Shown here one piece after another: positions 15,424 to 28,307 of a stretch of DNA of 32,357 bases. Each line of letters opens with the position of its first letter. Position 1 is the first letter of the stretch. The position numbers were made by a program, and so were the translations under genes. The notes under the pieces were generated by a model. It was not told the origin of the DNA. It saw only the letters and a program-made list of their open reading frames with translations, and did no database searches. This DNA is from Deltaproteobacteria bacterium (GTDB taxonomy: Bacteria; Myxococcota_A; Polyangia; Haliangiales; Haliangiaceae), in NCBI GenBank assembly GCA_005887925.1, contig VBLP01000387.1:1-32357 (forward strand), given 5' to 3'.

Positions 15424-15500
15424 GTCGATCGAGAGGGGGCTTTCCCGCCCCCTCTGGACCGGCAAAGCCGGTCCATTCACCCCCCCGCGCGTCGCGTCGC
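15424..15500 (-). repeat. Dispersed palindromic element, copy D (5' of the phosphatase gene, diverged)
   Basis: On the minus strand this copy reads a GC-rich start, GGGGGGGTGAATGGACC, a hairpin GACCGGCTTTGCCGGTC, a second hairpin AGAGGGGGC-GGGAAA-GCCCCCTCT and CGATCGAC. The two-hairpin order and the CGGCTTTGCCG core match copy C, but the outer sequence has drifted. It occupies the gap between the phosphatase gene start (15421) and the hydrolase stop (15531), in the same direction as both. It may therefore be transcribed between them. Confidence 0.7.
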
Positions 15501-15530
15501 GCGGCCACGCTGGATGACGGGTCGATGCGA

Positions 15531-16436
15531 TCATGGGGTTCCGTCCGGCGTAGCCGTCGGGGCGGCAGCGTCGACCAGGGGCGGCAGCGAGCCCAGCGGC
15601 AGCCGCCACGGCTCGTCGGCCAGGAGCTCCACCGGCAAGAGGCGGAGCAGCGACGGCAGCACGATCCCCTCGGTGACCAGCGGCATGTGCAGGTACTGCG
15701 CGCGCACGTAGACCGAGCGCGCGGTCCTCGCCGCCGGCGGCCACGTATCGTAGGTCGGCGGGAAGCGATCGATCGTCAGCGTCTCCGGCAGCTTGTCGGC
15801 GACCGACTCGGTCCCGAGCAGCGTGTCCTCGCCGACGAAGATCAGGCGATGGCGCGGCGACGCGCGCAGCCAGCCCACCACCGCGTCCTCGTCGCCGTAC
15901 ATCGCGTCGACCATCACCAGCTGGTCGAGCAGCGGCTCGTCGAGCCAGGCCTGCAGCGTGCGAAACGCGCCCGAGTGGCCGATCGCCGCCGTCATCGCCG
16001 CGCCGCGGGTCACCCCGGCGCCATCCTCGACCAGCCGCAACAGCTCGCCGAGGTCCGGATAGTTGATCGGCGTCTTCTGCGCGACCGGCGCCTCCGGCAC
16101 CACGAACACCGCGTTGAGCGCCGACAGCGCGAACTGCGGCGCCAGCTGGTGGCCCGTCCACGCCGTGTCCGCGTCGTCGAAGTAACCGTGCACGTAGATC
16201 ACCGTCGCCCCGGTGTCCGCGTGATAGCTCGGCGGGATCCACACGTGGATCGGGCCGCGCGGCCCGTCGATACGGACGTGGCGCCCGGCGGCCACCGCCG
16301 ACGCGACCGCCGTGCCCGCGGTGTCCGCCGCCGGTGCGAGCTGGGCCTCGCCCGCCAGCGCGGCGCCGAGCCAGCCCAGTCCGATCAACCCGAGGAGCCC
16401 GAGACTCGCGAACAACGCGGTACGCCCACGATGCAC
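15531..16436 (-). CDS. Exported or membrane-anchored alpha/beta-hydrolase-like protein
   Basis: The 301-aa protein has an N-terminal hydrophobic segment (residues 7-29) followed by IHVWIPPSYHADTGATVIYV. A YVHGYFDDAD oxyanion-type loop and the nucleophile elbow IGHSGAF (Ser155, in a GxSxG) follow. A late Asp (FVGEDTLLG) and a possible catalytic His could complete a triad. The fold is probably that of esterases or peptidases acting in the periplasm; no specific substrate can be named. It is transcribed in the same direction as the phosphatase gene, 109 bases upstream of it, with element D in the gap. Confidence 0.7.
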   Translation of the reverse strand: MHRGRTALFASLGLLGLIGLGWLGAALAGEAQLAPAADTAGTAVASAVAAGRHVRIDGPRGPIHVWIPPSYHADTGATVIYVHGYFDDADTAWTGHQLAPQFALSALNAVFVVPEAPVAQKTPINYPDLGELLRLVEDGAGVTRGAAMTAAIGHSGAFRTLQAWLDEPLLDQLVMVDAMYGDEDAVVGWLRASPRHRLIFVGEDTLLGTESVADKLPETLTIDRFPPTYDTWPPAARTARSVYVRAQYLHMPLVTEGIVLPSLLRLLPVELLADEPWRLPLGSLPPLVDAAAPTATPDGTP

Positions 16437-16482
16437 GCGATCGATCGTAGCAAACCGCCCGGCCCTCGCGCCATCCCCTGGC

Positions 16483-17022
16483 TCACCCCTGGCCGCCGCG
16501 CAGCACCTTCAGCGACGAGCGCACCCGGGCGCGCTCGGCCGGCACCAGCGCCGCGCGGAGCAGGGCCGACCCCGGGCAGCGCCGCAGCCCCGCCTCGCAG
16601 GTCGCCACCGCCGCGTCGTGCAGCCCCAGGGTCTCGAGGATCGTCGCCTTCTCGTAGTACAGGTCCTCGAGCATCCACTCGTCGTCGTCGGTCACCGCGC
16701 GGAACGCTGCCTCGATCGCGCGCAGCGCCTCGCGATGGCGGCCGAGGTCTCCGAGCACCGCGCCGCACCAGTACAGGCACTCGGCGCGCTCCGGCGCACG
16801 GTGGAGCGCCATCTCCGCCGCCGCCAGCGCCGCGATGTCGTCGCCGGTCGCCGACGCGACCTGGCACTTGACCAGCCAGCCGTCGACCGAGTTGGGGCAC
16901 AGGGTCAGCGCCTGGTTGACCGCCGTGTTCGCCTCACCGAGCACCGCGTCGTTCGCCGCTCCGAGCAACTCGCGCGCCCGGTCGAGCAGGCGGTCGAACT
17001 CGGAGTCGTAGTGCGCGCGCAC
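16483..17022 (-). CDS. TPR-repeat protein
   Basis: The 179-aa soluble protein starts at GTG 17022; an in-frame TAG lies four codons upstream, so the start is well bounded. It is built of helical pairs resembling tetratricopeptide repeats, for example NTAVNQALTLCPNSVDGWLV, AAAEMALHRAPERAECLYWC and REALRAIEAAFRAV. TPR proteins are protein-interaction scaffolds. No enzyme domain is present. It may be the first gene of a minus-strand unit with the hydrolase, whose start is 46 bases downstream. Confidence 0.8.
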   Translation of the reverse strand: MRAHYDSEFDRLLDRARELLGAANDAVLGEANTAVNQALTLCPNSVDGWLVKCQVASATGDDIAALAAAEMALHRAPERAECLYWCGAVLGDLGRHREALRAIEAAFRAVTDDDEWMLEDLYYEKATILETLGLHDAAVATCEAGLRRCPGSALLRAALVPAERARVRSSLKVLRGGQG

Positions 17023-17144
17023 GCGTCCACACTAACACGGCGATCCCGGCCGGGCTAACCCAACGCATCGTGAAGCTCGTGTCACCGCGGTGTCGCGGCT
17101 GGCGGGTCGTGGCCGCGACCGTGCGCCACGGCCGAGCGCGACCG

Positions 17145-18245
17145 TCATCCGAGGTACGCCGAGAGCACCGGCGAGCGGCGCCGGCCGAGGAGCTGCTCGA
17201 TCATGTCCTGGATCTGGGTGCGGATCTGGTCGGCGAGCTTGTTGACCAGCAGGCGATCCTCGGCCGCGGCCGGGCCGTGTGCCTTGCCGAGATCGATCGG
17301 AGGGCCGAACGCGACGTACCACTTGCTCGGCAGCGGCAGGAGCCCCGCGGGGCCGAGCCAGGGGAACGTCGGGGTCACCGGGATCCAGGGGATGCCGATG
17401 TTCTTGGCGAACCAGGTCACCTTGCCGAGCATCGGCGCGGCCTCCTCGGCGCCGACGACGGCGACCGGGATGATCGGCGCGCTGGTGCGCAGGGCGAGCT
17501 TGACGAACCCGCCGCGGCCGAAGCGCTGCAGGCGGTAGCGGTCCTTCCACAGCTTGGCCATGCCCTTCTCGCCCTCGGGGAACACGGCGACCAGCTCGTC
17601 CTTCATCAGCAGGCGCTCGGCGTTCTCGGGGTCGGCGCGCACGCCGCCGATCCGGTTCATCAGCAGCCCGAGGAACGGCAGGTGGAACACGGTGTCCTCG
17701 ACCAGCGGGCGGACGTCGCGGCGCGCGGGGTGATCGCGCCGCACGGCGTGCATCACCATCGCGCTGTCGTAGGGCAGCGAGCCGGCGTGGTTGGCGACCA
17801 GCAGCGCGCCGCCCTTGTCGGGGATGTGCTCGAGCCCGGTGGCCTGGACCCGGAACCACCGCGAGTAGAGGAACTCGAACAGCCACTCCCAGCGCGCGGT
17901 CGCGCGCGGATCGCGGCCGAAGTCGTCGACGACGTCGCTGCGGCCCCACATGGCGAGCGCGCGCCAGCGCCGCCACACGCCCTCGAGCGGCAGGCGGCGG
18001 CGCAGGTCGATCGGGAACACGGGGGTGCGGTGCTGCTCGAGGCGGCGCTCGAGCTCGCGCATCTCGGCGGCGCCGTCGTCCGGGGTCACCGGCTCGGCGA
18101 TCTGCACGTGATCGCCGAGGTAGACGTCGTCGCCGAGGAACCCGAGGTCGCGGTCGGGCCATGCCGAGGCGTCGGGCACGCGCGGATCGGAGTCGCCGTA
18201 CCAGTCGTCGTCGCCGGAGTCCGGTGGGTCGCTGTCGTCGGTCAT
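17145..18245 (-). CDS. Lysophospholipid acyltransferase (PlsC/MGAT-like LPLAT)
   Basis: The 366-aa protein starts at ATG 18245 (MTDDSDPPDSGDDDW). It has an acidic N-terminal region and then an acyltransferase domain with the catalytic motif NHAGSLPYD, typical of the MGAT-like LPLAT subgroup rather than classical NHx4D. VFPEGEKG is the substrate-phosphate motif, and PIIPVAVVGAEE is the usual third block. It likely transfers an acyl chain to a glycerolipid or similar acceptor at the inner membrane. It lies 34 bases downstream of the SDR gene on the same strand. Similar SDR-acyltransferase pairs occur in mycobacteria and myxobacteria (recall), suggesting one lipid pathway. Confidence 0.87.
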   Translation of the reverse strand: MTDDSDPPDSGDDDWYGDSDPRVPDASAWPDRDLGFLGDDVYLGDHVQIAEPVTPDDGAAEMRELERRLEQHRTPVFPIDLRRRLPLEGVWRRWRALAMWGRSDVVDDFGRDPRATARWEWLFEFLYSRWFRVQATGLEHIPDKGGALLVANHAGSLPYDSAMVMHAVRRDHPARRDVRPLVEDTVFHLPFLGLLMNRIGGVRADPENAERLLMKDELVAVFPEGEKGMAKLWKDRYRLQRFGRGGFVKLALRTSAPIIPVAVVGAEEAAPMLGKVTWFAKNIGIPWIPVTPTFPWLGPAGLLPLPSKWYVAFGPPIDLGKAHGPAAAEDRLLVNKLADQIRTQIQDMIEQLLGRRRSPVLSAYLG

Positions 18246-18279
18246 CGTCACAGCTCGGGCAACTCGGGTCGCGGGCCGG

Positions 18280-19284
18280 TCATGCGTGGGCCCCGGCGAT
18301 GTCGATCGCACCGTCGTCGGGCGGGATGCCCAGGAAGTCGAGGATCGTGCGCTTGATCGAGAGCCGCGCCGAGAACCCGAGCTCGCGGCGCGCCCGTGCG
18401 CCGTCGGCGACGCACAGGTAGAGCAGGAAGTCGAGGAAGCTCGGGGGCGAGCCGACGATCTGGGTGGTCCACAGGACCTTGGTGAGCTGGCGGGCGACCA
18501 GCTGCGGCATCGGGATCGGCACGCGGCCGAGCAGCGCGAGCACCGTGGTGTACGGCAGGACGCCCTTGCCGACGATGTTGAACGCGCCGGTCGCGTGCGA
18601 CTCGACCGCGCGCTGGAGCGCGAACGCGGCGTCCTGCTCGTGGACGAACTGCATCAGCGGATCGTGCCCCATCATCACCAGCGCGACCGGCCGCGCCAGG
18701 AACCGCGTGTAGAGGTTGGACACCGTCGGCCCGAGGATCGGCGCGAACCGCAGCACCGCGACCTCCACCCTGGGGTGCTCCTTGGCATAGCGCTGGACCT
18801 GGCGCTCGGCGCGGACCTTGTCGTTGACGAACCGCGAGTCGCGGTGGCCGCGCAGCTCGGCGTCCTCGGTGAGGAAGTTGGGGTTCTTGGGGTGCGCCCC
18901 GTAGACCAGCGTGGTCGAGATCATCACCAGCCGGCGCGGCTCGACGCCGGCGCACGCGTTGAGCACGTGCATGGTGCCGACGTCCTCGAGCTCGTGCGCC
19001 CAGTCCGAGGCGTGGGTCGGGTGCGACAGGAACGCGCCGTGGACAAAGGTGTCGACCGCGTGGCGCTCGAGCAAGGTCGCGAGCTCGCCGTCGATCGTGG
19101 GCTGCGTCAGGTCGATCTTGATGAACTCGGTCTTGCCGCCCGGTGCCAGCGCGGGCGGCCGGATGTCGAGCGCCAGCACGCGGCCATACCGCGGATCCTC
19201 CTCGAGACGGCGCAGCAGCTCACCACCGAGGTAGGTGCATGCACCCGTGACCGCCACGACGCGGCCGGTGGTCGAGCTCGCCAT
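18280..19284 (-). CDS. NAD-dependent epimerase/dehydratase-like SDR protein
   Basis: The 334-aa protein has an extended-SDR Rossmann start (VVAVTGACTYLGGELLRRL), an acidic residue after beta-2 (LALDIR), VHGAFL, and the catalytic Ser/Thr region MISTTLVYG. The usual YxxxK is replaced by FVNDK in the right place, so the catalytic Tyr appears to be Phe. A C-terminal substrate lobe follows (MQFVHEQDAAFAL, GAFNIVGKG). It may bind a lipid or sugar nucleotide without normal redox chemistry, or use another residue. It is co-directional with the acyltransferase gene and probably co-transcribed with it. It is divergent from mutL, with a 103-base shared control region. Confidence 0.85.
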   Translation of the reverse strand: MASSTTGRVVAVTGACTYLGGELLRRLEEDPRYGRVLALDIRPPALAPGGKTEFIKIDLTQPTIDGELATLLERHAVDTFVHGAFLSHPTHASDWAHELEDVGTMHVLNACAGVEPRRLVMISTTLVYGAHPKNPNFLTEDAELRGHRDSRFVNDKVRAERQVQRYAKEHPRVEVAVLRFAPILGPTVSNLYTRFLARPVALVMMGHDPLMQFVHEQDAAFALQRAVESHATGAFNIVGKGVLPYTTVLALLGRVPIPMPQLVARQLTKVLWTTQIVGSPPSFLDFLLYLCVADGARARRELGFSARLSIKRTILDFLGIPPDDGAIDIAGAHA

Positions 19285-19387
19285 GCGCGCCTTATAGCGT
19301 ACACCGGCGGGCGCTGCTCCGGCTCGCCGAGAATTTCGACCGGCCGGCGCCGCAAGGGCCGTCAGAGGGGTGTGTTAGCGATCGGCC

Positions 19388-22460
<3,073 letters not shown>

Positions 22461-22466
22461 CACCCG

Positions 22467-22988
22467 CTAGAACGACCCGCTGATGCCCACGCCGACGACG
22501 GCGCTCGCGGTCGTCGGCGCAACGATCGGTGTCACCTGGAGGTGGTGCCGCTTGTTGTAGTTCTTCGCCGCCGTGCTGGCTGTGGCGACATCGTAGATGA
22601 TGCCGCCGGCGTAGCCGAGGGCACCGACGCCAACGAGAGCCAGGCCCGAGAGCGGGTTACTGTGGCAATGGTTCCCGCGGTCCGCGAGGCACTCGTCGAT
22701 CCCGCTGGTCCCGGCGAACACGAGGCCCGCAGAAACGAGGCGGATGCCCATGCCCCAGGTGAACGGTGTACCAGCATAGATCTGACCGGCGGACGGCGTG
22801 ACGAGCGAGCTCAGCAGGCCGGCGCCCGCGAGGGTGTTGTTATTGAAATGCAAGCCCGCAGCAAACAGGCCGGCCGAGAGCGCCGTGCCGCCCACTGAAA
22901 GCAAGCCCGCAACTTCAGGACTTCTAGGTGTCGTGTCGTCCGCCGACGCGAAGCGAGTCGTGAAGAGGAGAAAGCAAGAAACGCCCAC
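22467..22988 (-). CDS. Small exported or membrane protein of unknown function
   Basis: The 173-aa protein starts at GTG 22988, with AAGG nine bases upstream and an in-frame TAG eight codons before. It has a signal-peptide-like N-terminus ending FASA, then DDTTPRS. Alternating Gly/Ala-rich hydrophobic segments follow (about 25-48, 52-72, 77-93, 112-135), including SLVTPSAGQIYAG, and a final KNYNKRHHLQVTPIVAPTTA stretch. The last strand-like segment VVGVGISGSF ends in Phe, as in outer-membrane proteins. I do not recognise the family. Base composition is less GC-rich than its neighbours, which may hint at different ancestry. Confidence 0.65.
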   Translation of the reverse strand: MGVSCFLLFTTRFASADDTTPRSPEVAGLLSVGGTALSAGLFAAGLHFNNNTLAGAGLLSSLVTPSAGQIYAGTPFTWGMGIRLVSAGLVFAGTSGIDECLADRGNHCHSNPLSGLALVGVGALGYAGGIIYDVATASTAAKNYNKRHHLQVTPIVAPTTASAVVGVGISGSF

Positions 22989-23139
22989 CGTGGTGAACCT
23001 TATAACTGGCTAGAATCACGCGACGAGCTGTCGAAAGTTGGCCGAGATTCCACCGTCGCGTGACGGACTCTGGACGTTGCTCGACACCTGGCAGCCGTAG
23101 CTGGCAAACCGTGGAACGCGTCGTCGGACGCCGGGCGGA

Positions 23140-24516
23140 CTACCCGCCGAGCGCGAAGTAGATGAGGAAGGCGAGCGACGAGGCGAGCATGAGCGGATGG
23201 ACCTGGCGGGCGCGGCCGGTCAGGAGCTTGAGCACCACGTAGGTGAGGAAGCCGGCGCCGATGCCGTTGGTGATCGAGTAGGTGAACGGCATCACGGTGA
23301 CGGTGAGGAACGCGGGGATGGCCTCGGTGGGATCGTCCCAGCCGATCGCACCGACCTCGCGCATCATTAGGAAGCCGACCAGCACGAGGATCGCGCCGGT
23401 CGCCTGGGGAGGCACCACGCCGGCGAGCGGCGAGAGGAACAGGCACAGCGCGAACAAGAGGCCGGTGACGACCGAGGTGAGGCCGGTGCGGCCGCCGGCG
23501 GCTGCGCCCGAGGCGCTCTCGATGTACGTGGTCGCGGAGCTGGCTCCGACGGCGCCACCGGCGGCGGCCGCGAGCGAGTCGACCAGCAACACGGCGCCGG
23601 GGCGCGGGAAACCGCCCTGGTCGTCGAGGTAGTGCGCTTCCTGGCCGACGGCGACGACGGTGCCGACGGTGTCGAAGAAATCCGACAGCATGATGGAGAA
23701 CACGGTGAGCACGGCGGCGGCCGGTCCGAGGACGCGGGCGAAGCCGAAGCTGAATCCGCCGACCAGCGAGAAGTCCGGGGCCGCGACGACCGCGGCGGGG
23801 AGCTCGGCCACGTGGGACGCGAACCCGGCACCGCCGAAGCCGGCGCGGGCGACGAGCGCCACCGCGGTGCTCGCGGCCATGCCGATCAGCAGCGCACCTC
23901 GCACGCCGCGGGCCAGCAGCCAGCCCGTGAACAGCAGGGTGACCGCGAACAGCCCGACCGGGAAACCATGCAGCCGGCCGGCATCGCCCAGCGTGAGCAA
24001 CCCGCCCCCGGCCGAGACGAAGCCGGCGTTCTTGCAGCCGATCAGTGCGAGGAACAGGCCGATGCCGATCGCGATCGCGCGCTTGAGCGGCAGCGGCACC
24101 GATCGGACGACCACCTGGCGCAGCCCGGTCACGACGAGCAAGGTGACGACGAGCCCCTCGGCGACGATCACGCCCATCGCCTCGGCGAAGGACAGGTGGT
24201 CCGCGCCGACCAGCTGGAACGCGACGACGGCGTTGAGGCCCATCCCCGGGGCGAGCGCGAGCGGCAGGTTGGCCGCGAGCCCCATGATCACGGTCATCAC
24301 CGCCGCGACCAGCGCCGTCGAGGTGAGCAGCGCGCCCGCGCGCTCGGGCCCGGCCGCGGCCCCGAGGATCTGCGGGTTCACGAACAGGATGTAGGCCATG
24401 GTCACGAACGTGGTCGCGCCGGCGAGGATCTCGCGGCGCATTGTCGTGCCATGGCCGGTGAGATCGAACAGGCCGTCGAGCCAGGGTCCCTGCGAGCTGC
24501 CGGGGGGCGATGCCAT
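23140..24516 (-). CDS. NCS2-family nucleobase permease (AzgA-like, purine)
   Basis: The 458-aa protein starts at ATG 24516 (MASPPGSSQGPW), has about 12-14 transmembrane segments and follows the AzgA/PbuG subfamily pattern. This includes REILAGATTFVTMAYILFVN near the N-terminus, LALAPGMGLNAVVAF, IMLSDFFDTVGTVVAVG and TTYIESASGAAAGGRTGLTS. These proteins import adenine, guanine or hypoxanthine with protons across the inner membrane. It is divergent from miaA across 114 bases. No purine riboswitch was recognised upstream. Confidence 0.9.
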   Translation of the reverse strand: MASPPGSSQGPWLDGLFDLTGHGTTMRREILAGATTFVTMAYILFVNPQILGAAAGPERAGALLTSTALVAAVMTVIMGLAANLPLALAPGMGLNAVVAFQLVGADHLSFAEAMGVIVAEGLVVTLLVVTGLRQVVVRSVPLPLKRAIAIGIGLFLALIGCKNAGFVSAGGGLLTLGDAGRLHGFPVGLFAVTLLFTGWLLARGVRGALLIGMAASTAVALVARAGFGGAGFASHVAELPAAVVAAPDFSLVGGFSFGFARVLGPAAAVLTVFSIMLSDFFDTVGTVVAVGQEAHYLDDQGGFPRPGAVLLVDSLAAAAGGAVGASSATTYIESASGAAAGGRTGLTSVVTGLLFALCLFLSPLAGVVPPQATGAILVLVGFLMMREVGAIGWDDPTEAIPAFLTVTVMPFTYSITNGIGAGFLTYVVLKLLTGRARQVHPLMLASSLAFLIYFALGG

Positions 24517-24630
24517 GGCGCGCGGCATCATACACGGCGCGCAGCGAGCGTCGCGGCGTTCTCGCGCTGGCCGATCGCCTCGGTCCATGATCGCATGCGG
24601 CCGCCGCGCGGCGTACTACACTGCGAGATC

Positions 24631-25554
24631 GTGGTGCACCGCCTCGTCGTGATCGTCGGTCCGACCGGCGCGGGCAAGACGCGGCTGGCGCTGCAGCTGG
24701 CCGAGCATACCGGCGGCGAGGTGGTGTCGGCCGACTCGCAGCAGGTGTACGCGGGGATGGACATCGGCACGGGCAAGGTCACGGCCCAGGAGCGGGCGCG
24801 CGTGCCGCATCACGTGCTCGACGTGGTCCGTCCCGACGAGGACATGACGGCGCAGCGCTTCATCGACCTCGCCGACCGCGCGATCGCGGACGCGTGGGCG
24901 CGCGGCAAGCGCGTGATCGTGTGCGGCGGCACGGGGCTGTACGTGCGCGCGCTGCTGCTCGGGCTGTTCGCGGGCCCGCCGGCGTCGCGCGAGCTGCGCG
25001 ACGAGCTGGCCGAGCGGGCGCGGCGAGATGGCACCGCGGCGCTGCACGCCGAGCTCGCGCGCATCGACCCGGCCGCGGGGGCGAAGATCGATCGCAACGA
25101 CGCCAAGCGGATCATCCGCGCGCTCGAGGTGTTCCGGCTGACCGGCGAGCAGATGAGCGCGCACCAGGCCAAGCACGATCACCGCTCGACGCCGCCGCGC
25201 TACGAGGCGAACCTGATCGGCCTGGCGCCCGAGCGCGATGCGCTGTACCGCGCGATCGACGGGCGGGTCGACGCGATGATCGACGCGGGGCTCGAGCACG
25301 AGGTGGCGGGGCTGCGCACGCAGGGATACCGGCCGCCGCTGCGCTCGCAGCAGGCGATCGGCTATGCGGAGCTGCACGATGTGGCAGACGGCCGCGTCAC
25401 CCGCGCCCGGGCGATCGAGCTGATCAAAAGAAATTCGCGTCATTACGCACGGCGTCAGCTGTCGTGGTACCGCGGCGATGGCGCGATCCGCTGGCACCCC
25501 GACCCCGCCGCCGTTGACCTCGCCGACCTGGAGCGGTACCTAGCAGGGCTCTAG
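24631..25554 (+). CDS. miaA: tRNA dimethylallyltransferase
   Basis: The 307-aa protein adds a dimethylallyl group to A37 of tRNAs that read UNN codons. The motifs are all present: P-loop GPTGAGKT, SADSQQVYAGMDIGTGK, VCGGTGLYVRALLLG, RNDAKRIIRALEV, RSQQAIGYAEL and KRNSRHYARRQLSWYR. GTG 24631 is chosen because the conserved LVVIVGPTGAGKT begins a few residues later (GTG 24634 is equally possible). Nine bases separate its stop from accA, so the two are probably co-transcribed. Confidence 0.95.
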   Translation: MVHRLVVIVGPTGAGKTRLALQLAEHTGGEVVSADSQQVYAGMDIGTGKVTAQERARVPHHVLDVVRPDEDMTAQRFIDLADRAIADAWARGKRVIVCGGTGLYVRALLLGLFAGPPASRELRDELAERARRDGTAALHAELARIDPAAGAKIDRNDAKRIIRALEVFRLTGEQMSAHQAKHDHRSTPPRYEANLIGLAPERDALYRAIDGRVDAMIDAGLEHEVAGLRTQGYRPPLRSQQAIGYAELHDVADGRVTRARAIELIKRNSRHYARRQLSWYRGDGAIRWHPDPAAVDLADLERYLAGL

Positions 25555-25563
25555 TCCTCCGTC

Positions 25564-26555
<992 letters not shown>

Positions 26556-26559
<4 letters not shown>

Positions 26560-28307
26560 TCTACGACCTGCTCCTGCTCGGCGTGGTGGTGGGGGCGGGG
26601 TACTGGGGCGCGTTCTTCGTTCGCCAGCGCCCCTACGGCACGGCGACCTACGGCGTCATGCAGCTCGCGGCGGCCGCGCTGGCCGGCCTGGGGCTGCTCG
26701 GCCGCAAGACCGACAGTGCGCTGCTCGGCATCGCCGGCGCGATCGGCCTGGGCGCCGGGCTGTGCCTGCTCGTGATCGGCCCGGTCGCGCGGATCCTGGC
26801 GCGGCGGCTGGCGGCGGCCGAGCGGCTCGCGCTCGCCAGGCGCCTGCTGGATCTCGCCGAGCTGCTCGGGCCCGGATCGGGCGTCGCCGATGACAAGGCG
26901 CTGGTCCAGGCGATGGCCGAGATCCGCGAGGGCCGGATCGAGCAGACGGTCGAGGCGCTGACCATGGCGCGCGATCGCGCGTCGGCCGAGGCCCGGCTCG
27001 CGATCGACGAGCGGATCGCGATGCTCTACCTCGCCGCGTATCGCTGGACCGACGCGATCGCGCACGCCGAGGCCAACCTGCTGGGCGCGGAGCTGCCGAG
27101 CCGCAACGACGCCGAGGGCTCGCTGCGCCGCGAGCTCGGCATCGCCCCGCCGGTGTGGGTCGATCTGCTCGGCGCGTACGGCCGCGTCGGCGACCTCGAT
27201 CGCGCGGCGCGCATGCTCGCGCAGCTCGAGGACGCCTGCGCCGGACGCAACGACGCCGCGCTGTGGATCCACCGCGGCCGGATGATGTTCCTCGCGCTCG
27301 CGGGCCGGATCGACGCGGTGCGCACCCTGGTCGCCCCGAACCGCGCGCGCCACATGACGCCGGCGGCGCGGACGTACTGGATGGCGGTCGCGCACGAGCA
27401 CCACGGCGATCGCGCGGCCGCCGCGGCGGCCTACGAGAAGGCGCGCGCACGGTCGCGCGGCCGCCCCCGCGAGCTGATCGAGGAGGCGATCGCCCGCCTC
27501 GGCGACAGCCGGCGCGCCGAGCCGGGCGCGCTGGCCAGCGAGGTCGTCGCGCGCGTCGAGGCCGCGCCGCTGCCGCCGCCGATCCGGCTCGCCCGACCGC
27601 GCCGGCACGTCGCGACCTCGGCGATCACCGCGGCGGTGCTCGTGGTGTCGGTGGTCACGCGCGTCGCGGTCGGCCACACCTGGGACACCGGCGTGCTGGT
27701 CCGGGCGGGCGCCATGGTGCACAGCATGGTCGACGCCGGCGAGTGCTGGCGGCTGGTGTCGTGCGTGTTCGTCCACGTCGGGCCCGCGCACCTCGCGCTC
27801 AACGCGTTCGGGCTGTTCGTGATCGGCTGGCTCACCGAGGACATCTTCGACACCGCGCGCACGATCGCGATCTTCGGGGTCGCCGGCGTGGCCGGGGCGT
27901 TCGCGAGCTACGCCGCCTCGCCGGCCGGGATCTCGGCGGGCGCCTCGGGCGCGGTGTTCGGCCTGCTCGGCGCGCTGTTCGTCGAGCTGACCTGGCACCG
28001 CCAGCGCTATCGCGCGGCGTGGAAGCGCGGCCTGTGGGGCGCGCTCGCCGTGATCACGATCGGGCAGCTCGCGTTCGGCTTCCTGTTCTCCGCGATCGAT
28101 CAATGGGCACACGGCGCGGGGCTGGCGGCGGGCGCAGTGCTCGGCGGTGCGCTGTCGCCGAGCGTGCGATGGGCGCGCGCCGGCAAGACGATCGGCCGCG
28201 TCCTCGCCGTCGGGTTCGCCGCCGCCGCGGTGATCGCCGGAGGCCTCGTCGCGGCGACCCCGCTCGCCGATAGCCTCGGCCGCGCGACGGCTTCGAGCGC
28301 CGGGTGA
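26556..28307 (+). CDS. Rhomboid-family intramembrane serine protease with N-terminal TPR-like region
   Basis: The 583-aa protein starts at GTG 26556, overlapping the accA stop. Its N-terminus has two or three transmembrane helices (residues 3-80), then a soluble helical region of TPR-like character (about 95-330). A C-terminal six-helix rhomboid domain follows, with CWRLVSCVFVHVGPAHLALN (the HxxxN region), the catalytic serine in GISAGASGAVFG and the catalytic histidine in AIDQWAHGAGLAAGAVLGG. Rhomboids cleave transmembrane helices within the membrane. Fusion to a TPR-like sensor or adaptor region suggests substrate recruitment. The next gene's start overlaps its stop (GTGA). Confidence 0.87.

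Noticed and set aside
3573-15500. The dispersed repeats as insertion-sequence ends or MITEs of a local transposon
   Set aside because: No transposase gene, no flanking target duplications that I could see, and the copies are short two-hairpin units rather than terminal inverted repeats of one element.
23632-24630. Long open extension upstream of miaA on the plus strand
   Set aside because: It runs antisense through the permease gene and is an Arg/Asp/Gly-rich shadow; MiaA homology begins right after GTG 24631.
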